Assembly (NCBI GenBank): GCA_015492075.1
Contig: WGFU01000026.1
Coordinates: 1-44,314 of the forward strand
DNA from: Gammaproteobacteria bacterium
GTDB taxonomy: Bacteria > Pseudomonadota > Gammaproteobacteria > GCA-2400775
Direction of reading: 5' to 3'
Length of the DNA stretch: 44,314 bases
Positions 1 to 6,297 of the stretch are shown piece by piece. Numbering within the stretch: the stretch's first letter is position 1; every line of letters begins with the position of its first letter. The notes beneath the pieces were generated by a model. It did not search any database, was not told the DNA's origin, and saw only the letters and a list, made by a program, of their open reading frames with translations. The translations under genes were made by a program, and so were the position numbers.

Positions 1-148
1 CCTTGCCAAACAGGTACTTTAGAAACTTGGGGCTACCCACCTTGGTAGCATGATGTCCACCGACAAGATAATGAACCGCCTTGGTACGTGATCCGTATGC
101 CAGGTGGTGTGGGAGGAGGGATGTCGTGAGGCATCCCCCTATCCCGAT
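1..148 (+). mobile_element. Group II intron, 3' end (domains V and VI), 5' part outside window
   Basis: Positions 73-109 fold as a domain V-like hairpin: GAACCGCC..TTGGTAC pairs with CCGTATGCC..AGGTGGT around a GTGA (GNRA) tetraloop. A GTGGGAGG linker follows, then a domain VI-like hairpin (about 114-140, GGGATG against CATCCC). The sequence ends ..CCCGAT, as many bacterial group II introns do, at 148. The next base, 149, opens the Tyr codon of the transposase motif YDGHTL, so the intron/exon joint falls at a sensible place. The upstream 50 bases encode a maturase-like C-terminus. Domain boundaries were judged by eye. The class of intron is not determined. Confidence 0.72.
3..53 (+). CDS. Group II intron reverse transcriptase/maturase, last 16 residues (5' truncated by window)
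   Basis: Reading from base 3 gives LPNRYFRNLGLPTLVA and a TGA stop at 51-53. The pattern PNxYFxxLGLxxL is how many group II intron-encoded reverse transcriptases end. The stop lies about 20 bases before domain V, as expected for an ORF looped out of domain IV. Only the tail is visible, so whether the enzyme is intact cannot be judged. The call rests on this short motif plus the adjacent intron structure. Confidence 0.55.
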   Translation: MPNRYFRNLGLPTLVA

Positions 149-565
149 TATGACGGACATACCCTGCCTGATGTGTTTACTCAAATAGAGCGCATCCTCG
201 GCCATGTCCGAAAGATCTGTTTGGGCGACCGAGGTTATCGAGGTAAAAGCAAGATCAGCAATACCTGGATATACATTCCCAAACCACCGCGAAAAAATGC
301 CTCAAAAGCCATGCAAGATGAAATGCGCAAACGCTTTCAACGACGTGCAGCCATAGAGCCGGTGATTGGGCATTTAAAGTCTGACCACCGACTCAATCGA
401 AACTTCTTAAAAGGGTTTACGGGCGATCAAATCAACCTGCTGATGGCTGCCGCCGCCTTCAACTTCAAGAAATGGATACGGGAAGTCTATTTTTGGCGCC
501 AGAATATCTGGCAAATATTTTCCTGGATGATGAGTCCAATAGCTCAATGGCAACATAGTCGTTGA
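149..565 (+). pseudogene. IS5-family DDE transposase, C-terminal part, interrupted by the group II intron
   Basis: The fragment starts at YDGHTL and keeps the second catalytic Asp in LGDRGYRG, the catalytic Glu region RRAAIEPVIGHLKSDH, and the usual C-terminal stretch INLLMAAAAFNFKKWIR. An open frame could start at a GTG at 104, but its first 15 codons lie in intron sequence, so this is not a natural start. The N-terminal half with the first catalytic Asp would lie upstream of the intron, outside the window. Splicing of the intron would restore the gene if the 5' exon and intron are intact. As a stand-alone fragment it cannot transpose. Confidence 0.8.
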
Positions 566-570
566 ATATG

Positions 571-589
571 GGTTTTTCAGAACCGACTC
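571..589. repeat. Putative right terminal inverted repeat of the IS5-family element
   Basis: GGTTTTTCAGAACCGACTC lies 5 bases after the transposase stop and resembles the termini of IS5-group elements (ends of the form GAGTCGGTTCTGAAAA in reverse). The following bases TAG or CTAG could be the target duplication. The left end is not in the window, so the repeat cannot be matched directly. Confidence 0.45.
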
Positions 590-1142
590 TAGCTAAGTTG
601 CGGGAAGCTGTTTATTTCTACTCCCAGCGAGATAAAGGGGGTACAAATCCAGCACGAAAAATAGCCTGGCCGAGAACAACAAAGCTAGCTGGAACCTTTC
701 CACAATGACTCCAGGCGAACGCACATGTTGTAACGTGTCACGTCAGCTTGCGACAGAACAGAGTATTGATCTGCTGCCCCTGAGCTAAAAGAGTGGCTTG
801 GGGAAAGTGTGAATGATGGGAATAACTTCGTTTCACTTTTTTCTCCTCGATCAAATAAAGATGAAAAACTGCACATTGGCGTCTGTATTTACCGCGTTTT
901 GTGTGTATCGATGGGCCCCAGACGTGACCAATTTATCCAATAGTCAAATGATCAATCTTTGCCGGCACCGGATTCAGCTAAGCATGCATTCGTCGATGTC
1001 TATAGCGCATTGCTTAACCAGACCGCGCTAGCAACCCTTGGTCGAATCCAGCAGGTGCATGGTGCCGGAACCTATTGAGTTGTTTTTTATATTCAGATCC
1101 AAGAAATGAATCAGAATACCTTTGTGTTGCCGCAATAGCGCT
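590..1142. other. Non-coding stretch without recognisable gene
   Basis: About 550 bases between the IS end and the tpx control region. Open frames of 63 and 72 codons exist on the two strands, but their translations show no domain, no good ribosome binding site and no biased composition. I see no tRNA or clear repeat. It may be decayed sequence next to the mobile element. Confidence 0.5.
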
Positions 1143-1155
1143 ACTGTATTACAGT
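1143..1155. promoter_or_regulatory. 13-bp palindrome upstream of tpx (possible operator)
   Basis: ACTGTA-T-TACAGT is a perfect palindrome with one central base, ending 32 bases before the tpx ATG. The 9-mer TACTGTATT (1142-1150) recurs at 2363-2371 upstream of the cytochrome P460 gene. It may be a binding site for a dimeric regulator; which one is unknown. Confidence 0.4.
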
Positions 1156-1187
1156 GCTGTCTCCGGTTTTATCTGTAGGAGACAGTA
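1155..1187 (+). promoter_or_regulatory. Hairpin sequestering the tpx ribosome binding site
   Basis: CTGTCTCC (1157-1164) is perfectly complementary to GGAGACAG (1178-1185). One G-T and one T-A pair extend it to ten pairs around a 13-base loop. The Shine-Dalgarno sequence AGGAG is inside the stem and the stem ends just before the ATG at 1188. Folding would hide the ribosome binding site. Function is inferred. Confidence 0.5.
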
Positions 1188-1685
1188 ATGGCGACAATCA
1201 CCTTAAAGGGCAATGAAATTCACACCAACGGCGATGTGCCTGCGGTCGGTAGCGTAGCTCCGGATTTTCGTCTGGTAGATAAGGACTTAAATGATGTGAG
1301 CCTGGCCAACTATGCTGGCAAGAAAAAGCTGATCAGTATTGTCCCGAGCCTGGATACACCGGTTTGCCAGCTTTCCACCAAAAAATTTGATGAGTTTGCA
1401 AAAGGGCGTGAAGATGTGGTTGTGCTGATTGTCTCGGCGGACTTGCCTTTTGCGATGTTACGTTTTTGTCAAGGTGAAGGTCTCGATAACGTCATCCCAT
1501 TGGCGATGATGCGCTCACGTAATTTTGCTAAAGATTACGGTGTGTTAATTGAAGATGGCCCGTTGGCAGGCATTACTGCACGTGCGCTGATAGCGCTTGA
1601 TGGCGATAATAAGGTGGTGTTTTCGCAGCTCGTCGGCGAGATTGCCGATGAGCCGGACTACGATAGCGCGATAGATGCGCTCTAG
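1188..1685 (+). CDS. tpx: Thiol peroxidase Tpx
   Basis: Atypical 2-Cys peroxiredoxin that reduces H2O2 and alkyl/lipid hydroperoxides, with thioredoxin as the usual reductant. The 165-residue protein has the usual family length. The peroxidatic cysteine is C60 in SLDTPVC and the resolving cysteine is C94 in LPFAMLRFC. The family signatures SADLPFA, GVLIEDGPLAGITARA and SQLVGEI are all present. There is no signal peptide in the N-terminus, although E. coli Tpx has been described as periplasm-associated. Translation starts at ATG 1188 after a TAGGAG ribosome binding site held in a hairpin. It is monocistronic and converges on the MarR gene, whose stop overlaps the tpx stop by four bases. Confidence 0.95.
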   Translation: MATITLKGNEIHTNGDVPAVGSVAPDFRLVDKDLNDVSLANYAGKKKLISIVPSLDTPVCQLSTKKFDEFAKGREDVVVLIVSADLPFAMLRFCQGEGLDNVIPLAMMRSRNFAKDYGVLIEDGPLAGITARALIALDGDNKVVFSQLVGEIADEPDYDSAIDAL

Positions 1686-2284
1686 GGTACTGATAAGGAC
1701 TCGTCGCTACCCGTTTTGCTATCGAAAAAGCAATGTTCATGGCAAAGTTTGGCGGTTTCGCTAGCTTTCAGTGGAATTTGCAGCAATGCGCAACTATAGT
1801 TGCTGTTCTCGTAAGTAAAATACTTACAGGTTCGGCACACACCAAAGCTTTGCATACTATGCTGGCGGGTCAGTTCAAGTAACAGTTGCGCCAAATCTTC
1901 GGCCATGCGTTCGCGCTGCTGCGCCGGAAGTCGTTCACAAGTATTGCTCCAGCGCTCATTGGCGAACGCGTTTTTGACGACGTTCTTGCCCGTCTCGCTG
2001 AGCACAAGATGCACGATACGACGATCATTATTGTCTTGAACTTTCTTAATTAACCCTTTGTTTTCCAAGACAATAACAGACTGTGACACCGTGCCCTTAC
2101 TGATGCCGAGATAGCGGCTGAGAGATAAAGGCGTATTGCTGAAGCGATTGCAGAGTGAGAGGTATTCAAGTACTTGCACATGCACAGGCTGCAGGCCGTC
2201 TGCCTTGCCAAGCTCACGTTCCTCTAATCTGAGCAGATTGCCTATGCGCTCAATGAGCCCCAACAGGTGCTGACTGTTCTTCAT
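1682..2284 (-). CDS. MarR-family regulator with C-terminal Cys/His-rich extension
   Basis: Winged-helix MarR-type repressor of 200 residues. The DNA-binding core (about 35-110) contains LSLSRYLGISKGTVSQSVIVLENKGLIKKVQDNNDRRIVHL, given here as two parts: recognition helix SKGTVSQSVIVLENKGL and wing NNDRRIVHL. The C-terminal 45 residues are unusual: CRTCKYF, then SCALLQIP, then LCHEHC, which gives five cysteines and two histidines that could bind a metal or an Fe-S cluster, or act as a thiol switch. The gene is divergent from the cytochrome P460 gene, with GTATC/GATAC and TAGTAT/ATACTA repeats between them, so autoregulation and control of the P460 gene are likely. The effector is not known. 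The start codon is the first ATG of the frame. Confidence 0.85.
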   Translation of the reverse strand: MKNSQHLLGLIERIGNLLRLEERELGKADGLQPVHVQVLEYLSLCNRFSNTPLSLSRYLGISKGTVSQSVIVLENKGLIKKVQDNNDRRIVHLVLSETGKNVVKNAFANERWSNTCERLPAQQRERMAEDLAQLLLELTRQHSMQSFGVCRTCKYFTYENSNYSCALLQIPLKASETAKLCHEHCFFDSKTGSDESLSVP

Positions 2285-2318
2285 ACTACATACAGCTTCT
2301 CGTACAATTGGTGGTTAA

Positions 2319-2337
2319 TAGTATCGGATACATACTA
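2319..2337. promoter_or_regulatory. Nested inverted repeats in the MarR/P460 divergent region (putative operator)
   Basis: TAGTAT (2319-2324) and ATACTA (2332-2337) form an inverted repeat that encloses the perfect palindrome GTATC-G-GATAC (2321-2331). TAGTATCG (2319-2326) also pairs with CGATACTA (2376-2383), near the P460 gene start. Such spacing suits a dimeric MarR protein. No binding data are visible in sequence. Confidence 0.5.
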
Positions 2338-2339
2338 GC

Positions 2340-2366
2340 TTGACTACACCTTAATGCAGGTATACT
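2340..2366 (+). promoter_or_regulatory. Putative promoter of the cytochrome P460 gene
   Basis: TTGACT (2340-2345) and TATACT (2361-2366) resemble -35 and -10 boxes, but their spacing is 15 bases, shorter than the ideal 17. TACTGT at 2363 would give 17 with a poorer match. The boxes lie between the two halves of the TAGTATCG/CGATACTA repeat, so a repressor bound there could block them. Confidence 0.4.
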
Positions 2367-2404
2367 GTATTGACTCGATACTAAAAGTGAGCAGGAGATG
2401 AGAA

Positions 2405-2881
2405 ATGAAAGTTTCAACTATCGTTTTTATTGCCATATCTACCATAGCTGTTACGGCGGGTGTCAAAGCAGAACATAGTGTGGCATACCCTGATAATTTC
2501 CGAGATTGGTACCATGTGAAGTCAATGGTACTTTATGCCGACCATGCGCTGGCTGATCCGTTTGAAGGGATTCACCATGTCTACGCCAACAAGCTGGCAA
2601 TGGAGGGATTTTCTAATAGACAATTTGCCGACGGCTCGGTGATCGTGTTTGATTTATTCAATAGTATTGAAGGCGGCGGCGCTTTACAGGAGGGTGACCG
2701 CAAGCTGACCGGCGTAATGGTTAAGGACTCGAAACATTTCAGCTCGACAGGAGGTTGGGGGTTTGAAGGCTTTGCCGGAGACAGCAAAGATCAACGTCTT
2801 GTCAGCGATGGTGGCGCTGGCTGTTTCGCGTGTCATGAACAGGTAAAAGATTCTGACTATGTGTTTAGTCAGTTACGCTAG
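2405..2881 (+). CDS. Cytochrome P460-family c-type haem protein, periplasmic
   Basis: The 158-residue protein has an N-terminal signal peptide (about 1-22, ending GVKA) and one haem c site, C140-FAC-H144, close to the C-terminus. The pattern YPDNFRDWYHVKSMV, HVYANKLAMEGF, FADGSVIVFDLF fits the Cytochrome_P460 family. Characterised members oxidise hydroxylamine or bind NO (cytochrome P460, cytochrome c'-beta). Substrate here is unknown. GGAG precedes the ATG by nine bases. The gene is divergent from the MarR gene and shares its operator region, which suggests inducible expression. A hairpin terminator follows at 2907-2930. Confidence 0.85.
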   Translation: MKVSTIVFIAISTIAVTAGVKAEHSVAYPDNFRDWYHVKSMVLYADHALADPFEGIHHVYANKLAMEGFSNRQFADGSVIVFDLFNSIEGGGALQEGDRKLTGVMVKDSKHFSSTGGWGFEGFAGDSKDQRLVSDGGAGCFACHEQVKDSDYVFSQLR

Positions 2882-2906
2882 TTAATTGCATAACTTTATG
2901 GAAGAG

Positions 2907-2930
2907 AGGAGGGCCTGTTCAGGCCCTCCT
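2907..2930. terminator. Bidirectional hairpin terminator
   Basis: AGGAGGGCCTG-TT-CAGGCCCTCCT is a perfect 11-bp stem between the convergent P460 and haem peroxidase genes. It lacks a strong T run on either side, but its position between two stop codons supports termination in both directions. Confidence 0.75.
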
Positions 2931-2948
2931 GACAAATACCATAGGCGA

Positions 2949-4367
2949 CTAAAATGTGAGCATCTCACCCACTGTGGAGACGCCGACACCGTCGGCAGGC
3001 TGCCAACTGCGGTTTTGCGCAAGGAATGAGCGCGAGTCGAGCTCAATCAGACCAAGCACGGTTTCAGCGATAATGCGAGCACCAACAGGTCCCAGGCCTT
3101 CACCTTTGTCAAAGTGGCCACTGCTGGTTTCACGACCGATTTTTTCTGCTTCGACCAATAAATAAAACCATAAGGGTGTGCCGTTCGACAGGTCGATTTT
3201 TTTGCCGGCTATGGTCTGCGCAGCACGGCTGACTTTATTGATTTCAGTGTCGCTGCGATCCAATGCATGGGCCACATTTTCCCCTGAAGGAAGTTGAAAG
3301 GCCTGACCGCGTAATAAGTTGCGAGTGGCCAGCGACTGGACGTCATCAGAGGGGATAAATGGTAGCTTGAGTAAGTCAGTGGCCAGCTTGCTATCAAGTT
3401 TTTCAGCTTTTTGTACACTGCGGCCGGCATTGGTTTCAAGCAATTCGTTCCAGTCAACGACTCCCTTTGGACTCGACAATGGGGCAAAGCCTTCACCCAG
3501 TACGGAACCAAACAGCTCCAGCGCAGGTTTGCCTTTTTGTATTTGCACTTTTTGCGGGATCATTGAATGACCAAAGCGGTAGGCAGCTACCGAAAACTCA
3601 ACCGGAATAAAGGGGTCATTATCATCGGCGCAGTAATAGCTGCGTCCATTGCCGAGAATGTCAGAGACCACGGCGTTGCCACACAGCTGTGGCAGAAAAT
3701 CATGGATGACAACCCATTGATAATGCCAGCTAACAGTGCGGCGTGCTTCTTCAAACAATTCGCTGCCTTCGTATTCGCTGCTTAATATGTCAACGACCTT
3801 GTTGTGGAAGCGTATCATTGCCAGTTGCAACTGTGATAGCACGCGGTTTTCATCATTACGTGGGTCGCCAATAATGGCGGTACCGTGAGGGGTACGTGAC
3901 AGATCGTTTTTTGCAAGATTGGCGCTTTGAGTCGCTGCTGTTCCGTCGGCACCGGTCAGCAGTTTGATGCCGGCATAGTCTCCTGTAGCGTGGTAAAGGA
4001 ATGGACTTGCTTCCGGCCCTTGCGCATAGACACAATCAAGGTCGAGTGTCGGGGTGCGGGCGTTGTCAATTTCGCTTTCATCTGACACGACTGATGACAG
4101 GCTGGTGCTAACGTCTAAAGTAATATCGTGATCAAGAAACTGACCAAAAAAGATTTGTCCTACGGCAACGGTCTGAGTACGACAGGCGCGTTTGCCGCCA
4201 TCCAGAGCGCCGCCTTGTGCACCCAGCGCGAGAAGATCGGGTGCGGGAGTGAAGAGTGGGGGAATATCGAATAAGCGGCCAAAACGGTCACCGCGTTGTT
4301 CTTGGTAACCGTAGTGGCAAAATGCGTTAATTCCCTGTAGCGTTCCCATGCCATGATGGTTTGCCAT
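2949..4367 (-). CDS. Animal-type haem peroxidase (peroxidase-cyclooxygenase superfamily)
   Basis: The 472-residue protein belongs to the An_peroxidase fold. The distal site VGQIFFGQFLDHDI gives Gln76, Asp79, distal His80 and the Ca-ligand Asp81. The catalytic Arg/Glu motif GDPRNDENRVLSQL gives R170 and E173. The proximal histidine is H267 in AAYRFGHSMI. Asp79 and E173 occupy the positions that form haem ester bonds in mammalian members. There is no signal peptide or secretion repeat, so the location is unclear. An AGGAGG ribosome binding site supports the ATG at 4367. Bacterial homologues have been proposed to make hypohalous acids or oxidise organics. The substrate is unknown. Confidence 0.88.
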   Translation of the reverse strand: MANHHGMGTLQGINAFCHYGYQEQRGDRFGRLFDIPPLFTPAPDLLALGAQGGALDGGKRACRTQTVAVGQIFFGQFLDHDITLDVSTSLSSVVSDESEIDNARTPTLDLDCVYAQGPEASPFLYHATGDYAGIKLLTGADGTAATQSANLAKNDLSRTPHGTAIIGDPRNDENRVLSQLQLAMIRFHNKVVDILSSEYEGSELFEEARRTVSWHYQWVVIHDFLPQLCGNAVVSDILGNGRSYYCADDNDPFIPVEFSVAAYRFGHSMIPQKVQIQKGKPALELFGSVLGEGFAPLSSPKGVVDWNELLETNAGRSVQKAEKLDSKLATDLLKLPFIPSDDVQSLATRNLLRGQAFQLPSGENVAHALDRSDTEINKVSRAAQTIAGKKIDLSNGTPLWFYLLVEAEKIGRETSSGHFDKGEGLGPVGARIIAETVLGLIELDSRSFLAQNRSWQPADGVGVSTVGEMLTF

Positions 4368-4608
4368 AACCTAACCTCCTAGAATGTTATTGAATGAGCA
4401 TTTTTTCTCGTATTTGTACCGGCATTGTTCGCCTTGTTTCTGCTATCTAGGGGCCTATTCTACAATGGCCGGCTTGGTGTTAGCTAGCACGAACTGTTTA
4501 TACCGGCAATGGTGACAAACGATTATCGAGTCGGGAAAATGTGGTCAGAACTTGTGGTATTGTTTTTGTTCAGAAAGGCAATATTAGTATTTTTCGGAAA
4601 GAGGTTTT

Positions 4609-5925
4609 ATGACAATCAGGAAATATCATGTGTTCAGCCCAATAATATTGTTGCTTGGGCTGCTAAGTGCGTTTGTCGCACAGGCTGATCCTGTCACCTA
4701 TTCCCTGGTTTACAGCGGTAATCTGAATGGCGAGCTAGAGCCGTGTGGCTGCAGTATAGAAGGCAATTCCGGTGGTATTATGCGGCGTGCTCAGAAGCTG
4801 GATGAGTTGCGTGCCGAAACCCCTGGGATTTTTGTTATCTCTGCTGGTGGCCTGGTCAATAACGGTTTGCTTGAGGAAAGGCTTAAATCGAAGTTCATTT
4901 TTGATGGCTATGCGCAGCTGGGTTATGACGCTATCGGTGTGCAATGGCCTGATATTCGTTATGGGGTCGGGTTTGCTCAAAGGGAAACCCTGCCTTGGGT
5001 GGCGAGCAATTGGCTGGGCGATGAGTTTGCCGCCTCTTATACTATTACACATGGTGAGAAGTCCTTGGCATTTTATAGCTGGTTGGCGCCGGAAGATTCT
5101 CCATATCGCGCCATGCAGGGAAATCACCGCGTTGTCAGTGAATCGCTAGCCCCACTTTCGCTGGCTTTGCGCCGGGCGCGCGAATCGGGTGTGATGACGG
5201 TGCTGGCCTCTACCTATTCGTTGGCACAGGCGCAGGAAAAACTGCCATTAGCCGATGTCGATGTGCTGATTGTGAAGTCGGCCTATGAAGAATACCCGGC
5301 ACCAGAATTGGTGGATGGAACCCTGGTATTGCAAGCCGGTTCGAGAGGTCTGCGTCTTGGTAAACTTAGTGTGCAATTTGAGCCGGGCAAGGGCATAGCC
5401 GGTTGGCGTCATGAGGTGATTTCGTTGCCGCCGGCAGTGCCCAATGCCAAACGTCTTGAAGCCTGGTATCAGGCCTATAATGACGCAGTGGCTAAGGCCT
5501 ATCAAACCAGTGTGATACGCAAGCGTGAAGCGAGAAAAGTACAAGCGGTAAGTCCCTTTATCGGCGATAAAGCCTGTCAGGCCTGTCATGTCGAAGCACA
5601 CAGCATTTACAAGAAAAGTCGGCATGCCAAGGCATTTTCTACCCTTGAGCGGGTGAATAAGGCATTTGATCCCGAATGTATTGCTTGCCACAGCGTGGGT
5701 TTCAACAAGCCCGGCGGCTTTATTGATATCGATAGCACCGGGTACTTGAAAAATGTACAGTGTGAGTCGTGCCACGGTGAAGGGCGAGCACACGCGCAAT
5801 CGGCCGGGCGATTAGCCTTGGGACATCAGAGTTGGGCGCCTGAGCAGATGTGTGCACAATGTCATACGCCACCACACAGTCCAAAGTTTGATTTTGAGAA
5901 CTACGTCACCAAGATTCGTCATTAG
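4609..5925 (+). CDS. Periplasmic tetrahaem cytochrome with degenerate UshA-like N-terminal domain
   Basis: A 438-residue exported protein (signal peptide about 1-26, ending AQA). Residues 30-290 resemble the metallophosphatase/5'-nucleotidase fold (SGNLNGELEPCGCS, then GGIMRRAQKLDEL). The usual first metal motif NDLHG reads GNLNG, so the Asp and His metal ligands are replaced and a CGC motif is added. The C-terminal part has four CXXCH haem sites at C323, C357, C385 and C415 and resembles the cytochrome c554 type. The likely role is periplasmic electron transfer. The partner is unknown. AGAGG precedes the ATG. A 49-codon membrane peptide follows 64 bases downstream and may be cotranscribed. 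Confidence 0.82.
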   Translation: MTIRKYHVFSPIILLLGLLSAFVAQADPVTYSLVYSGNLNGELEPCGCSIEGNSGGIMRRAQKLDELRAETPGIFVISAGGLVNNGLLEERLKSKFIFDGYAQLGYDAIGVQWPDIRYGVGFAQRETLPWVASNWLGDEFAASYTITHGEKSLAFYSWLAPEDSPYRAMQGNHRVVSESLAPLSLALRRARESGVMTVLASTYSLAQAQEKLPLADVDVLIVKSAYEEYPAPELVDGTLVLQAGSRGLRLGKLSVQFEPGKGIAGWRHEVISLPPAVPNAKRLEAWYQAYNDAVAKAYQTSVIRKREARKVQAVSPFIGDKACQACHVEAHSIYKKSRHAKAFSTLERVNKAFDPECIACHSVGFNKPGGFIDIDSTGYLKNVQCESCHGEGRAHAQSAGRLALGHQSWAPEQMCAQCHTPPHSPKFDFENYVTKIRH

Positions 5926-5989
5926 ACTTGTTCAGTCATTGTCGCGACCGTCGATATCTTTAACTCAGTAAAGTCAAGGAGAACGAATT

Positions 5990-6139
5990 ATGACGGTTTT
6001 TGAGATTTCAATATGCTTGGGTGCGCTCGCAATGCTATCGGTTATTATTTCGTCGATGTTGTCAACGAATCGTCGTTATCAACGTGATGAAGAGCTGCTC
6101 GGCCGCCCCATTGTGGTTCGAACTACTCATCGTATCTAG
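5990..6139 (+). CDS. 49-residue single-span membrane peptide
   Basis: ATG at 5990 follows an AAGGAG ribosome binding site at ideal distance. The product starts MTVFEISICLGALAMLSVI, forming one hydrophobic segment (about 4-24), followed by a charged tail (NRRYQRDEELL) and GRPIVVRTTHRI at the end. It is probably a small inner-membrane protein with a cytoplasmic C-terminus. It lies directly behind the tetrahaem cytochrome gene. No family is recognised, and it is short enough to be missed by gene finders. Confidence 0.6.
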   Translation: MTVFEISICLGALAMLSVIISSMLSTNRRYQRDEELLGRPIVVRTTHRI

Positions 6140-6167
6140 TAATTGCTTTCGCCAAGAAAGCAATTAC
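6139..6167. terminator. Strong hairpin overlapping the stop codon of the 49-residue peptide
   Basis: GTAATTGCTTTC (6139-6150) pairs perfectly with GAAAGCAATTAC (6156-6167) around GCCAA, a 12-bp stem that begins in the TAG stop. There is no T run after it on the plus strand, so it may act as an RNA 3' end stabiliser or an attenuator rather than a classic terminator. Confidence 0.5.
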
Positions 6168-6228
6168 ACGAGCACCCATCTGTCTCCCCAGTGAAAGCGG
6201 GAATCGATGACGGTCTAACAAAATCAGT

Positions 6229-6241
6229 CCCTCGTGGAGGG
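6229..6241 (-). terminator. Possible terminator of the VTT-reductase operon
   Basis: Read on the minus strand, CCCTC-CAC-GAGGG is followed by ACTGATTTTGTT, a short stem with a T-rich tail about 60 bases after the stop codon of the minus-strand gene. The stem has only five pairs. Confidence 0.4.
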
Positions 6242-6297
6242 TATGTTATCGGACGGGGCGCTAGTTGAATAGCGAGGGGAACTGTTATGCAGATTCC

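Noticed and set aside
5248-5799. 183-codon open frame on the minus strand
   Set aside because: It is antisense to the tetrahaem cytochrome, whose CXXCH motifs are on the plus strand.
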